Source: Paradevosia shaoguanensis
GTDB lineage: Bacteria > Pseudomonadota > Alphaproteobacteria > Rhizobiales > Devosiaceae
NCBI RefSeq assembly: GCF_016801025.1
Contig: NZ_CP068983.1
Span: 2,479,001 to 2,543,000 of the forward strand
Reading direction: 5' to 3'
DNA length: 64,000 nucleotides
A program made the translations under genes and the position numbers. Under the pieces are notes generated by a model. The model saw nothing but the letters and a program-made list of their open reading frames with translations. It ran no database searches and had not been told where the DNA came from. Shown here piece by piece: positions 34,922-44,291 of this stretch; within the stretch, counting starts at the first letter, position 1; each line of letters begins with the position of its first letter.

Positions 34922-35716
34922 CTATTTGACTGCCTTGATTTCCTTGAGGAGGAGCGCCTGGATGGTTTCGTTGCCGGCCACGACCTGGCCGTTCCATATG
35001 CTGCCGCCCACGCCGGCATAGTCGGTGACGAAGCCGCCGGCTTCCTTGACCATCAGCAGGCCGGGCGCAACGTCCCAGGGCTTGAGCTGGCTTTCCCAAT
35101 AGGCATCGAACCGGCCGGCAGCCAGCCAGGCGAGGTCGGTCGAGGCCGAGCCGGAGCGGCGGATGCCGGCGACGGCGGGGGAAATGTGATTGACCTGGCG
35201 CAGCGCCAGGGCGTCCTCGACGGGGTTCATCACCTTGATGCCGGTAGCGACCACGGCGTCGGCGAGGTGCCGGCGGGCCGCGACGCGGAGGCGCTTGCGG
35301 TCCTGAAGCCAGGCGCCGCCGCCCTTCTCGGCGGTGAACATCTCATCCATGATCGGATTGTAGATCACCGAGGCGACGATCTCGTTGGCGCGCTCCAGGG
35401 CGATGGCTACCGCAAAGAGCGGGATCGAGTGGAGAAAATTGGTGGTGCCGTCCAGGGGATCGATGATCCAGCGATGCTGGCCGTCGGTACCGGCAACTTC
35501 GCCGCCCTCCTCCATGAGGAAAGCATAGGTCGGGCGAGCCTTGCGCAGCTCGTCAAAGACGATCTGTTCGGCGCGGCGATCGGCGGCAGAGACGAAATCG
35601 GCGGGGCCCTTGCGGGAGACCTGCAGGTTCTCGACCTCGCCGAAATCGCGGGTGAGGGACTTGCCGGCCTTGATGGCGGCCTGAACCATGACATTGAGCA
35701 GTGCGGAGCGGGCCAT
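34922..35716 (-). CDS. Inositol monophosphatase family protein
   Basis: A 264-residue magnesium-dependent phosphatase of the SuhB/IMPase family. The metal and phosphate-binding motifs are FLMEEGGE, WIIDPLDGTTNF and KPWDVAPGLLMVKEAGG, all intact. The ATG at 35716 gives the normal N-terminus MARSALLNVMVQAAIKAG; the open frame runs further upstream only as a shadow of the next gene. Substrates in bacteria may be inositol phosphates, or the protein may act on NADP or in ribosome biogenesis, as in E. coli SuhB. It lies between the Sel1-repeat gene and the MotA-like gene. Confidence 0.9.
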   Translation of the reverse strand: MARSALLNVMVQAAIKAGKSLTRDFGEVENLQVSRKGPADFVSAADRRAEQIVFDELRKARPTYAFLMEEGGEVAGTDGQHRWIIDPLDGTTNFLHSIPLFAVAIALERANEIVASVIYNPIMDEMFTAEKGGGAWLQDRKRLRVAARRHLADAVVATGIKVMNPVEDALALRQVNHISPAVAGIRRSGSASTDLAWLAAGRFDAYWESQLKPWDVAPGLLMVKEAGGFVTDYAGVGGSIWNGQVVAGNETIQALLLKEIKAVK

Positions 35717-35807
35717 TGGACAAGCCGGAAAAAGTGGATCGGAAAGGAGATGTGGGCTTCTAGCCTTGGAAGCCCCAAGGTTCAAGGGGCCAAGCTGCCC
35801 GCGGCGC

Positions 35808-36806
35808 TCATGGTGCCTTTGCAGCCTCGCCCGCATCCGCCGTCGCGGTGGGCGGTTCGCCCGGCCAGTAGCGGGCCCGGTTCTCGGCCTTGGCCAGGTC
35901 CTCGGCGGGGATCGAGACGAGGAGCTTGTCGAGCGTGGCGTCGTTGAGGCCCTGGCGCTTCGCCAGTGCCCGCCACATCGCAGCTTCCTCGAGGTCAAGG
36001 TCGACGCCTTCGCCAACTGCCAGGAGCTTGGCATAGCGGTTCTGCGCCACGGCGTTCCCGCCGACAGCCGCCTTGCGGTACCACTTGACCGCCTCTTCGA
36101 GATTCTTGTCGACGCCACGGCCCAGGTAAAGGAGCGTAGCATACTCCACCTGGGCGGCCGGTAGCCCTTGGTCTGCGGCGAGGCCGATCTGCTCGGCGCC
36201 GGCCTTGGGATTGGGCGCCGCACCGGCGCCTTCCATCAGCAGCACGCCGTAATCGTACTGCGCCTCGGGCATGCCAGAATCGGCGGCCTCCTTGAGGAGC
36301 TCGGCGGCGCGGGTCATGTTCGGCTCGACATAGACGCCTTCGATATAGAGCATGGCGAGGTTGTACTTGGCCGGCATGTAGCCAGCCTCCGCCGCCTTCT
36401 TGAAGAGTTCGGCCGCCTTCTCGCGGCTCTTGGTAACGCCGCGCCCGTCCTGATAGAGCAGGGCGAGTTCGAACGTGCCCATCATGTCGCCGTTCTTGCT
36501 GGCAAGCGCGTACCAGCTCGACGCCCGGGCGACGTTCTCGGCAACGCCGAGGCCCTTGGAATAGATCTCGCCGATGAGCGTCTGCGCCGCGCCGTCGCCT
36601 TTCTCCGCCCGGGGTAGGGCGAGGCTCAGCGCCGTCAGGTAATAGCCGCGCTGGAAGGCGCCGAAGGCTTCGTCGGGAGGAACGCTGGAGCCGAAGATGT
36701 CTTCGCTGATGGCGCGTGCGTCCTCGGTGGTCTGCGCCAGCGCCAGCGTCGCCGTCGAGGCGGCGAGAAGGAGAGCGGCGAGAATGGCACCCGATCGTTT
36801 GGGCAT
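35808..36806 (-). CDS. Secreted Sel1-repeat (TPR-like) protein
   Basis: A 332-residue protein with a signal peptide (MPKRSGAILAALLLAASTATLALA) and six or so Sel1 repeats, visible as AEKGDGAAQTLIGEIYSKG, AEAGYMPAKYNLAMLYIEG and AAVGGNAVAQNRYAKLLAVG. Such solenoids act as periplasmic protein-binding scaffolds. Its ATG shares a base with the stop of the ThiE-like gene (TGATG), so the two are translationally coupled. The end of the protein, from about residue 310, is Ala- and Glu-rich. Confidence 0.85.
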   Translation of the reverse strand: MPKRSGAILAALLLAASTATLALAQTTEDARAISEDIFGSSVPPDEAFGAFQRGYYLTALSLALPRAEKGDGAAQTLIGEIYSKGLGVAENVARASSWYALASKNGDMMGTFELALLYQDGRGVTKSREKAAELFKKAAEAGYMPAKYNLAMLYIEGVYVEPNMTRAAELLKEAADSGMPEAQYDYGVLLMEGAGAAPNPKAGAEQIGLAADQGLPAAQVEYATLLYLGRGVDKNLEEAVKWYRKAAVGGNAVAQNRYAKLLAVGEGVDLDLEEAAMWRALAKRQGLNDATLDKLLVSIPAEDLAKAENRARYWPGEPPTATADAGEAAKAP

Positions 36807-37417
36807 CAGAAGGACTCCAGGCGCTGGGCGATCTGGCTCAGTGCAATAGCCGCACCTTGTGGCGCTTTCCAGACGCTTTCGCCAACGGCCAGGAATTCGC
36901 ATCCGGAAGGATCGGCGGTTTCGCCATCGGCTTGCGGGTCGGAAAGTACGGCGGGCACTTCCATGGTCTCGGACCACCAGGTCGCCATGTCTCGCGCCTC
37001 GGCGGGGAGATCGCCTTCGAGCGGACCGAAGAACACGTAGTCGATATCGAGTTCGCCCAGCGTCATGGCGTCGTGCCGGCTGGCGGCAGGGCCTGCGCCC
37101 ACGATGAGCTGCGGCTTGAGTGCGGAGACGGCGGCCCTGGCGGTCGGCAATGCCTTGGCCGAGCCCAGGACATGGAGGCCGTCGGCGCCGAGCGTACGGA
37201 CCCAGCCGGGTTCGCCCTCGATGAGCACAGCGCAGCCCTCGGCCTGCGCGATGGGCGCCATGACCTTGACGAAGTCCTTGTACGCATTCTCGCCGCGCAA
37301 GCCCCGGGGCAGGAACAGCGCCGAGACGGGAACGGAAGCCAGCGCGCCCTCGAGAATCGGGGCGAACGTGGCGAGGTCCGCGTCAGCGGGGGCGATGAGG
37401 AAAATCTGGGCAGTCAT
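36806..37417 (-). CDS. ThiE-fold protein, probably degenerate
   Basis: A 203-residue TIM-barrel protein whose order of segments (LIEGEPGWVRTLGADGLHVLG, LIVGAGPAASRHDAM, DYVFFGPLEGD) parallels thiamine-phosphate synthase. However, the usual GxHLGQ and the GPIFxTxTK phosphate-binding stretch are poorly kept (GLHVLG, FFGPLEGD), so thiamine synthesis is doubtful. The ATG at 37417 is preferred. It follows the aldolase gene on the same strand but behind a strong terminator, and is coupled to the Sel1-repeat gene. Confidence 0.7.
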   Translation of the reverse strand: MTAQIFLIAPADADLATFAPILEGALASVPVSALFLPRGLRGENAYKDFVKVMAPIAQAEGCAVLIEGEPGWVRTLGADGLHVLGSAKALPTARAAVSALKPQLIVGAGPAASRHDAMTLGELDIDYVFFGPLEGDLPAEARDMATWWSETMEVPAVLSDPQADGETADPSGCEFLAVGESVWKAPQGAAIALSQIAQRLESF

Positions 37418-37432
37418 GGACTCTACTTGCAA

Positions 37433-37464
37433 AAAATGCGCGGCCGTCAGTGGCCGCGCATTTT
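37433..37464 (-). terminator. Terminator after the aldolase gene
   Basis: A perfect 13-bp stem (AAAATGCGCGGCC, 37433-37445, with GGCCGCGCATTTT, 37452-37464) around a six-base loop; on the minus strand it ends in a run of six T. It ends the glycolytic cluster. Confidence 0.9.
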
Positions 37465-37522
37465 GTCAAGAAAAGGGTCGCTGGCAAGGGCCAGCGGCAT
37501 CAAGCCCACGCGAAGTGTGCAA

Positions 37523-38554
37523 TCAGGCGGCGCGATCGAGGTCGCCCTGCCACTTTCCGAGCGAGGCGAGGCTGTTCATCCGGGCACGGTGAGCGAAGGC
37601 CGCCTGGGCCAATTCGATGTTTTCAGCCCGGCCGGACCAGAGGCGCAGCGCGGCGTTCTGGAGGGCGCGGCCATAGGAGAAAGTGACCTTCCAGGGGAGG
37701 CCATCGAGCCGGTTCATGGCGCTCAGGTGTGCCGTCGCTTCTTCGTCGGTCTGGCCGCCCGACAGGAAGGCGATGCCGGGAACGGCGGCGGGCACGGTGG
37801 CGCGCAGCGTCTCGACGGTGCGGCGGGCAACTTCCTCGACATCGGCCTGGCGGGCCGCCTTGTGGCCGGCAAGAACCATGTTGGGCTTGAGCAGCATGCC
37901 GGTGAAATCGACGCCGGCCAGACGCAGTTCGTTGAACACGGTCTCAAGCGTCTCTTCGGTCACTTCCTGGCAGCGCTCGATGGTGTGGTCACCCGGCTCG
38001 CCGTCGCCGACGACTTCAGGCTCCACCACCGGCACGATGCCGGCTTCCTGGCAGAGCATGGCATAGCGGGCAAGGGCATGGGCATTGGCGCGCATGGCGT
38101 TGCGGCTCGGGGCCTGCTCGGCAATGGTGATGACGGCGCGCCACTTGGCGAAGCCGGCGCCGAGGGCAGCATATTCGGCCAGGCGCTGGCGCAGGCCATC
38201 GAGGCCTTCGGTGATCTTCTCACCGGAGGAGCCGGGCATCGGGAAGGTGCCGCGGTCGACCTTGATGCCGGGGATGACGTCGCTGTCGGCGAGGAGGGCG
38301 ATGAAAGCAGTGCCGTCGGCGCCGTCCTGCTTGAGGGTCTCCTCGGTGAGGATGGCGCCGGAGATGTAGCGGGTCATGGCCTCGCGCGAGCGGAACAGCA
38401 TTTCGCGATAATCGCGGCGAAGCTCGGGCGTGTTACCGATACCGATGGCCGCAAAGCGCTTGGCGATCGTCGGTTCGGATTCGTCGGCGGCGAGAATGCC
38501 CTTGCCCGGTTCCACCAGCTTCTGAGCAATGGCATTCAACGACATAGCCGGCAT
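37523..38554 (-). CDS. Class I fructose-bisphosphate aldolase
   Basis: A 343-residue Schiff-base aldolase that interconverts fructose 1,6-bisphosphate with the two triose phosphates. The N-terminal GKGILAADESEPTIAKRF and the catalytic lysine in MLLKPNMVL are clear, as is the phosphate-binding LSGGQTDEEAT. Class I enzymes need no metal and are less common in bacteria than class II. It is the last gene of the tkt-gap-pgk cluster; a 96-bp gap to pgk may hold its own promoter. An in-frame ATG at 38545 is an alternative start. Confidence 0.93.
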   Translation of the reverse strand: MPAMSLNAIAQKLVEPGKGILAADESEPTIAKRFAAIGIGNTPELRRDYREMLFRSREAMTRYISGAILTEETLKQDGADGTAFIALLADSDVIPGIKVDRGTFPMPGSSGEKITEGLDGLRQRLAEYAALGAGFAKWRAVITIAEQAPSRNAMRANAHALARYAMLCQEAGIVPVVEPEVVGDGEPGDHTIERCQEVTEETLETVFNELRLAGVDFTGMLLKPNMVLAGHKAARQADVEEVARRTVETLRATVPAAVPGIAFLSGGQTDEEATAHLSAMNRLDGLPWKVTFSYGRALQNAALRLWSGRAENIELAQAAFAHRARMNSLASLGKWQGDLDRAA

Positions 38555-38650
38555 AGGTCACCCCTTCGTAGGTTGGATGACCAAAATTTAGGCTGTCGGG
38601 CCGCGATGCGTCGATTAGACGTTCGGTTTAAGCCGGAAGGCGAGTTGCGC

Positions 38651-39853
38651 TCAGCTCGCCTTGAGCGCCTCCACACCCGGAAGCGGCTTGCCCTCCATCC
38701 ATTCGAGGAAGGCGCCGCCGGCTGTCGATACATAGGTGAAGTCGTCCTTCACCCCGGCATGGGCGAGGGCGGCTACGGTATCGCCGCCGCCAGCCACCGA
38801 AACGAGCTTACCGGCCTTGGTGCGCGCGGCAACGTGCCGGGCCACGGCCACGGTGCCGGCGTCAAAGGGGGTAATCTCGAAAGCGCCGAGCGGGCCGTTC
38901 CAGACGACGGTGCTGGCGTCATCGATTGCCCCGGTGATGCGCTCGATCGAGGAGGGGCCGACATCGAGGATCATGCCATCGGGGTCGACCGCGTCCACGC
39001 CATAGAAGCGATGGGGCGCGTTGGCCTCGAAATGCCAGGCCACGGCGCCGTCGATCGGCAGGATCACGGCGCATTTGTGCCGCTCGGCCGTCTCCATGAT
39101 GCGCTTGGCGGTCTCTGCCAGATCCTTCTCGGCCAGCGACTTGCCGACGCCGTAACCGAGCGCATGAAGGAAGGTATTGGCCATGCCACCACCGATGATG
39201 AGGCCATCGACCTTGGTCACCAGATTCTCGAGGAGGTCGATCTTGGTCGAAACCTTGGCGCCGCCGACGACGGCGATCACGGGTTTCCGGGGATTGCCGA
39301 GACCGGCTTCGAGTGCCTCGAGTTCGGCCTGCATGGCAAGGCCGGCAGCGGACGGCAGCAGGTGCGCGAGCGCTTCGGTCGAGGCATGGGCGCGGTGGGC
39401 GGCCGAGAAGGCGTCGTTGACGTAAAGATCGCCGAGGCTCGCCATGCGCTCGGCGAGTTCGACGTCATTGGCCTCTTCGCCGGGGTGGAAGCGGGTGTTC
39501 TCAAGGAGCAGCACGCTGCCCGGAGGGGCGGCCTCGATGGCCTTCTGGGCATTGGTCACGTCAACCCAGTCGGTGGCGACGAACCCGACCGGGTGGCCGG
39601 TAACATCAGCCACGGTCGCGGCGACCTGCTCGAGCGAATAGTCAGGGTCGACCTTGCCCTTGGGGCGACCGAAATGGGAGAGCAGCACGACCTTGCCGTC
39701 GGCTTTGACGATCTCTCTGATGGTCGGGACGATGCGTTCGATGCGGGTGGCGTCGGTAACCTTGCCATCGGCGACGGGCACGTTGAGATCGGCGCGCAGC
39801 AGCACGCGCTTCCCCTTGAGATCGAGGTCGCCGAGGGTCTTGAAACCAGCCAT
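38651..39853 (-). CDS. pgk: Phosphoglycerate kinase
   Basis: A 400-residue two-domain kinase making ATP and 3-phosphoglycerate from 1,3-bisphosphoglycerate. Signature segments are [43 protein letters not shown] and [11 protein letters not shown], and the glycine-rich [13 protein letters not shown] near the C-terminus. The ATG at 39853 follows a GGTGG ribosome-binding site that overlaps the end of the small upstream gene. Its length is normal. Confidence 0.96.
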   Translation of the reverse strand: MAGFKTLGDLDLKGKRVLLRADLNVPVADGKVTDATRIERIVPTIREIVKADGKVVLLSHFGRPKGKVDPDYSLEQVAATVADVTGHPVGFVATDWVDVTNAQKAIEAAPPGSVLLLENTRFHPGEEANDVELAERMASLGDLYVNDAFSAAHRAHASTEALAHLLPSAAGLAMQAELEALEAGLGNPRKPVIAVVGGAKVSTKIDLLENLVTKVDGLIIGGGMANTFLHALGYGVGKSLAEKDLAETAKRIMETAERHKCAVILPIDGAVAWHFEANAPHRFYGVDAVDPDGMILDVGPSSIERITGAIDDASTVVWNGPLGAFEITPFDAGTVAVARHVAARTKAGKLVSVAGGGDTVAALAHAGVKDDFTYVSTAGGAFLEWMEGKPLPGVEALKAS

Positions 39854-39858
39854 GAGAT

Positions 39859-40146
39859 CTATCCACCAAGCACTGAATGCAGTGCCGATGCTATAGCAAG
39901 GATTGAGGCGTTCAGAATAGCGTTCCGCAGCAATAACGACAGGTTCGTGCCCACGAGGAACCGCGCATAGCCCTCGCTGGCCCAGGCCGCAGCCCCGATC
40001 CGCAGCCGCACGGCGCGATCTTCGATGAGGAGGAAGGTGAGCGAGGCGGCAGCGGGCATGAGGAGCCAGCCGGGCTGGTGAAACCACCCGCTAATCGCGC
40101 TCCCGACCAGGAACGCCCCTGCCAGAAACCTCTCCAGTTCCCGCAC
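39859..40146 (-). CDS. Small hypothetical membrane protein
   Basis: A protein of about 95 residues between gap and pgk, ending five bases before the pgk ATG. It has hydrophobic segments at about residues 8-45 ([17 protein letters not shown] and following) and 70-95. I do not recognise the family. The start is uncertain: a GTG at 40146 (RELERFLAG) and a TTG at 40170 are possible. Its position and tight spacing to pgk suggest it is translated and coupled; it could also be a chance reading frame. Confidence 0.5.
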   Translation of the reverse strand: MRELERFLAGAFLVGSAISGWFHQPGWLLMPAAASLTFLLIEDRAVRLRIGAAAWASEGYARFLVGTNLSLLLRNAILNASILAIASALHSVLGG

Positions 40147-40223
40147 GCCGCTGCCCCCGCAACGAATCAACAGGATGGAAGATAGGGGCGGGGTGTTACG
40201 GGATGACGACGGGCGGGACGCTG

Positions 40224-40256
40224 CAAAAGCAAAGGGCCGGCAAACATGCCGGCCCT
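40224..40256 (-). terminator. gap terminator
   Basis: On the minus strand AGGGCCGGCA (40256-40247), loop TGTT and TGCCGGCCCT (40242-40233) form a perfect ten-base stem followed by TTGCTTTT. Confidence 0.88.
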
Positions 40257-40282
40257 CTCCAATTCCAAGTCGGCCTTTGGTC

Positions 40283-41290
40283 TTAGAGCGTGCGGCCCAG
40301 AGCGGCGGCGGTATCGGCCATGCGGTTCGAGAAGCCCCATTCGTTGTCGTACCAGGAGAGGACCGACACGAAGTCGCCTTCCATGACCTTGGTCTGGTCG
40401 AGTGCCACGGTCGAGGAATGGGGATCGTGGTTGAGGTCGATCGAGACGTTGGGGTGACGGGTATAGGCCAGGATGTTCTTGAGCTTGCCGTCGGCAGCCG
40501 CGATCAGGGCCTGGTTGACTTCGTCGGCCGTCACCTTGCGCTTGGACACGAACTTGAAGTCGACGAGCGACACGTTCGGGGTCGGCACGCGCACGGAGAC
40601 GCCGTCCAGCTTGCCCTTGAGCTCGGGGAGCACCAGGCCGATGGCCTTGGCTGCGCCGGTCGAGGTCGGGATCTGCGAAAGCGCGGCAGCGCGGCCGCGA
40701 TAAAGATCCTTGTGCATGGTGTCGAGCGTGGGCTGGTCACCGGTATAGGAGTGGATGGTCGTCATCATGCCCTTTTCGATGCCGAAGGCTTCGTTGAGGA
40801 CATAGGCGAGCGGGGCCAGGCAGTTGGTGGTGCACGATGCGTTCGAGACCACCACGTGCTCCTTGCCGAGCTTGTCGTGGTTGATGCCGTAGACGACGGT
40901 CAGGTCAGCGCCTTCGCCGGGAGCGGAGATCAGCACCTTCTTGGCGCCGGCTTCCAGGTGCAAAGCGGCCTTGTCGCGGGCGGTGAAGAAGCCCGTGCAT
41001 TCGAGCGCGATGTCGACGCCCAGCTCGCGATGCGGCAGCTCGGCCGGATTCTTGATGGCGGTCACCTTGATGGGGCCACGGCCCGCATCGAGCGTGTCGC
41101 CGACCACTTTCACCTCGTGAGGGAAACGGCCATGGACCGAGTCGAAGCGCAGGAGGTGGGCATTGGTTTCCACCGGGCCAAGATCATTGATGGCCACTAC
41201 TTCGAGATCGGTGCGGCCGCTCTCGATGATCGCCCGCAGAATGTTGCGGCCGATACGGCCAAATCCATTGATGGCGACGCGAACTGCCAT
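40283..41290 (-). CDS. gap: Glyceraldehyde-3-phosphate dehydrogenase
   Basis: A 335-residue type I enzyme. The nucleotide-binding [10 protein letters not shown], Asp36 (INDLG; selects NAD), catalytic Cys153 (SNASCTTNC) and His180 (TIHSYTGDQ) are all visible. It catalyses oxidative phosphorylation of glyceraldehyde 3-phosphate. Downstream is a strong terminator, so pgk may rely on readthrough or on its own promoter. The 55-bp gap to tkt suggests co-transcription with it. Confidence 0.97.
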   Translation of the reverse strand: MAVRVAINGFGRIGRNILRAIIESGRTDLEVVAINDLGPVETNAHLLRFDSVHGRFPHEVKVVGDTLDAGRGPIKVTAIKNPAELPHRELGVDIALECTGFFTARDKAALHLEAGAKKVLISAPGEGADLTVVYGINHDKLGKEHVVVSNASCTTNCLAPLAYVLNEAFGIEKGMMTTIHSYTGDQPTLDTMHKDLYRGRAAALSQIPTSTGAAKAIGLVLPELKGKLDGVSVRVPTPNVSLVDFKFVSKRKVTADEVNQALIAAADGKLKNILAYTRHPNVSIDLNHDPHSSTVALDQTKVMEGDFVSVLSWYDNEWGFSNRMADTAAALGRTL

Positions 41291-41345
41291 TGGGTGCTCC
41301 TTGAGGGCAGATGGGGAGGGAAAGAAGCGCTAGAAGGCGCTTCTC

Positions 41346-43319
41346 TTACAACTGTGCGGTAACGGCTTCAACCACGCCTTTGGCCGTGATGCCGAAGTGC
41401 TCGTAGAGCGCTTCGGCCGGGGCCGAGGCGCCGAAACCATGCATGCCCACGAACCGGCCCTTGTCGCCAAGGAGCTTGTCCCAGCTCATCGAAATGCCCG
41501 CTTCCACGGCAACGCGAGCCTTGGCCTTGCCGAAGATCGAGGCGCGGTAGGCGTCCGACTGCTTGGCGAAGAGTTCCATGCTCGGAACCGATACGACCTT
41601 GGCGGAGATGCCCTTTTCGGCGAGCTGCTTCTGCGCGTCGACGGCAATGGCCACTTCCGAGCCGGTGGCGAAGATCACGGCGTCCGCATCATCGGGACCG
41701 GCAATCCTGTAGGCGCCCTTGGCCGAAAGGTTCTCCTTGACGTATTCGGTGCGCAGCGCCGGCAGGTTCTGGCGCGAAAGCGCGAGGATCGACGGACGGT
41801 CCTTGTGCTCGAGCGCGATCTGCCAGCATTCGAGCGTCTCGGTTGCGTCAGCAGGTCGCAGGACGAGAAGCTCGGGAATGGCGCGCAGGGCCGAAAGGTG
41901 TTCCACCGGCTGGTGGGTCGGGCCGTCTTCGCCGAGGCCGATAGAGTCGTGGGTCATCACGTAGATGACGCGCTGTTCCATCAGCGCCGAGAGACGGATG
42001 GCCGGGCGGGCATAGTCGGTGAAGACCAGGAACGTGCCGCCATAGGGGATGTAGCCGCCATGGAGCGCCATGCCATTCATCGCCGCGGCCATTTCATGCT
42101 CGCGGATGCCGTAGCGCATGTAGCGGCCGGTACGGTCGGTATCGGTGAAGGGCAGGGTCTCGGGCGTATTGGTGAGGTTGGAGCCGGTGAGGTCGGCCGA
42201 GCCGCCCACGGTCTCCGGGATCACCGCATTGATGACGTCGAGCGCATTCTGGCTGGCCTTGCGCGAAGCCACTTTCGGCTTCTCCTCGGCAAGCTTCTTC
42301 TTGAAGGCGTCGGCAGCTTGGGTGAAGGCGGCAGGCAGGTCGCCGGCCATGCGGCGCTCGAATTCGGCGCGCTTGTCGGACTTGGCGAGGCGGGCTTCCC
42401 ATTCGCCGCGGATGTTCTGCGAGCGGGTGCCGGCGGCGCGCCAGGCGTTGATGATCTCGGCGGGGACCTCGAAGGCCGGGTAGGTGATGCCGAGCGCGGT
42501 CTTGGCGCCGGCCAGTTCCTCGGCGCCAAGCGGAGAGCCGTGGACCTTCTCGGTGCCGGCCTTCTTGGGCGCGCCGAAGCCGATCGTGGTCTTGGCGGCG
42601 ATGAGGGTCGGCTTATCGCTCTTCTTGGCGTCGAGAAGGGCCTTCTCGATCTGGGCCTGGTCGTGGCCGTCGATCTCGATCGTGTTCCAGCCGCAGGCCT
42701 TGAAGCGCGCGATCTGGTCAGTGGAGTCGGCGTTGGAAACCTTGCCGTCGATGGTGATGCCGTTGTTGTCCCAGATCACGACGAGCTTGTTGAGCTTGAG
42801 GTGTCCAGCCAGCGAAATGGCTTCCTGCGAAATGCCTTCCATCAGGCACCCGTCACCGGCCAGCACCCAGGTGTAGTGGTCGACGAGGTCCGGGCCGAAT
42901 TCGGCGGCAAGCTTGGCTTCGGCCACGGCGAAGCCGACCGAGTTGCCGATGCCCTGGCCGAGGGGGCCGGTGGTCGTCTCGATGCCGGCGGCGAAGCCGT
43001 ATTCGGGGTGGCCGGCGGTCTTGGAGCCGAGCTGGCGGAAGTTCTTGATCTCCTCGATGGTCATGTCGCCATAACCGAGCAGGTAGAGCGAGGAATAGAG
43101 CAGCATCGAGCCGTGGCCGGCCGAGAGGATGAAGCGGTCGCGGTCGGCCCATTTCGGGTTGGACGGATCGAACTTCATCACCTTGGTGAAGAGCACAGTC
43201 GCGATATCCGCGCAGCCCATCGGCAATCCAGGGTGGCCGGAATTGGCTTTTTCCACAGCATCCATGGACAAGGACCGGATGGCATTGGCCATATCGTTCT
43301 GCTGGGCGGTATTGGTCAT
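41346..43319 (-). CDS. tkt: Transketolase
   Basis: A 657-residue thiamine-diphosphate enzyme of the pentose phosphate pathway. The N-terminal [18 protein letters not shown], the TPP motif [13 protein letters not shown]...NNNGITIDG (metal site), the pyrimidine-binding [13 protein letters not shown] and the [14 protein letters not shown] loop are intact. The ATG at 43319 follows AGGAAATCCG; the frame extends upstream without a ribosome-binding site. It heads the glycolytic cluster and is divergent from the DUF4164 gene; a long inverted repeat lies in the gap. Confidence 0.95.
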   Translation of the reverse strand: MTNTAQQNDMANAIRSLSMDAVEKANSGHPGLPMGCADIATVLFTKVMKFDPSNPKWADRDRFILSAGHGSMLLYSSLYLLGYGDMTIEEIKNFRQLGSKTAGHPEYGFAAGIETTTGPLGQGIGNSVGFAVAEAKLAAEFGPDLVDHYTWVLAGDGCLMEGISQEAISLAGHLKLNKLVVIWDNNGITIDGKVSNADSTDQIARFKACGWNTIEIDGHDQAQIEKALLDAKKSDKPTLIAAKTTIGFGAPKKAGTEKVHGSPLGAEELAGAKTALGITYPAFEVPAEIINAWRAAGTRSQNIRGEWEARLAKSDKRAEFERRMAGDLPAAFTQAADAFKKKLAEEKPKVASRKASQNALDVINAVIPETVGGSADLTGSNLTNTPETLPFTDTDRTGRYMRYGIREHEMAAAMNGMALHGGYIPYGGTFLVFTDYARPAIRLSALMEQRVIYVMTHDSIGLGEDGPTHQPVEHLSALRAIPELLVLRPADATETLECWQIALEHKDRPSILALSRQNLPALRTEYVKENLSAKGAYRIAGPDDADAVIFATGSEVAIAVDAQKQLAEKGISAKVVSVPSMELFAKQSDAYRASIFGKAKARVAVEAGISMSWDKLLGDKGRFVGMHGFGASAPAEALYEHFGITAKGVVEAVTAQL

Positions 43320-43442
43320 CGGATTTCCTGCTCTTCCCTCGGAGAAACCTGGACTCTTTGAACCGGCGGGACGCCTGGTCCAGCGGGGTTCGAGGCATAG
43401 CAGGTTCCGGTATCGAGTCAACGAAAGAGGGTCTTTGGTTCG

Positions 43443-43495
43443 GCCAAGGCTTCACGCCGCCTTGATCGTGCCGAAAATGGCGTGTCAGCCTTGGC
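43443..43495. repeat. Large inverted repeat between tkt and DUF4164 gene
   Basis: GCCAAGGC (43443-43450) pairs with GCCTTGGC (43488-43495), and inside it CACGCC (43453-43458) with GGCGTG (43479-43484), giving 14 pairs interrupted by a small internal loop. It has no T-tract and lies in the 260-bp divergent promoter region, so it could be an operator or a leader structure for tkt. Confidence 0.55.
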
Positions 43496-43579
43496 AAAAC
43501 AGGCGTGCCAGTTGCGTTGGCTCTTGGGCTGAGGCTTACTTAAGGCGGCGGATTCGAAAAAAAGCGGCGGGGGAGCCGA

Positions 43580-43861
43580 ATGGGCGATACAACCCTTGAA
43601 GACGGCTATGAAAGTGCGTCGGCGCGGCTCGATCGGGCCGTGGGACGACTGGAAGCCAGTGTGCGCAGCCTCAATGGTCGCATGCGCGCGCTCAATCGCA
43701 TCGAGGCAGATACCCAGCAACTCGTGCGCGAGCGCGCCAAGCTCGCCGGCGAATTGGACAAGGCATCGGCCAAGGCCAAGCGGCTCGACGACAGTGCGCA
43801 CGAAGTGTCGCGGCGGCTGGTGGATGCCATGGAAACGGTGCGGGAAGTCCTGACCAAGTGA
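43580..43861 (+). CDS. DUF4164 coiled-coil protein
   Basis: A 93-residue protein predicted to be almost entirely coiled coil (LDRAVGRLEASVRSLNGRM, QQLVRERAKLAGELDKASAK), matching the alphaproteobacterial family DUF4164 found directly before zapA. Seven bases separate it from zapA, so a role in cell division or in the ZapA complex is a reasonable inference. It has no signal peptide. Confidence 0.82.
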   Translation: MGDTTLEDGYESASARLDRAVGRLEASVRSLNGRMRALNRIEADTQQLVRERAKLAGELDKASAKAKRLDDSAHEVSRRLVDAMETVREVLTK

Positions 43862-43868
43862 GGCGCGG

Positions 43869-44243
43869 ATGCCCGAAGTCAATGTAGAGATCAACGGTCG
43901 CAAGTACCGGATGGCCTGCGAGGAAGGGCAGGAGCCTCACCTCATCGGGCTGGCCGATCGCTTCAACCGTTCGATCGACAACCTCAAGAACGCCTTCGGC
44001 GAAATCGGCGACAACCGCCTGACCGTCATGGCCGGCATTGCCGCGCTTGACGAGCTCGAGGAAGCTGAAAAGCGCATCGACGCGCTCCAGAAGGAAGTGG
44101 CGGAGCTGACCCACACGGCCCAGCACATCGCGCAGGATGCGCAGGAACTGGAATCGCGCTTCGCCAAGAAGCTGTCCGAGACGGCGCGCAAGGTCGAGGC
44201 GATCGCCACCGCGATTGACGAAACGGGGCAAACTCCCGCCTGA
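43869..44243 (+). CDS. zapA: Cell division protein ZapA
   Basis: A 124-residue FtsZ-binding protein. The N-terminal globular part has EVNVEINGRKYRMACEEGQE and HLIGLADRFNRSIDNLK, which are standard ZapA features, followed by a C-terminal coiled coil. ZapA bundles FtsZ filaments at midcell. It is convergent with the lytic transglycosylase gene, with 48 bp between stops and no strong terminator. Confidence 0.92.
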   Translation: MPEVNVEINGRKYRMACEEGQEPHLIGLADRFNRSIDNLKNAFGEIGDNRLTVMAGIAALDELEEAEKRIDALQKEVAELTHTAQHIAQDAQELESRFAKKLSETARKVEAIATAIDETGQTPA

Positions 44244-44291
44244 TTTCGCGATGGGGTGCGTCCCTGTAACGCAGGTCATTACCTACGTCAG

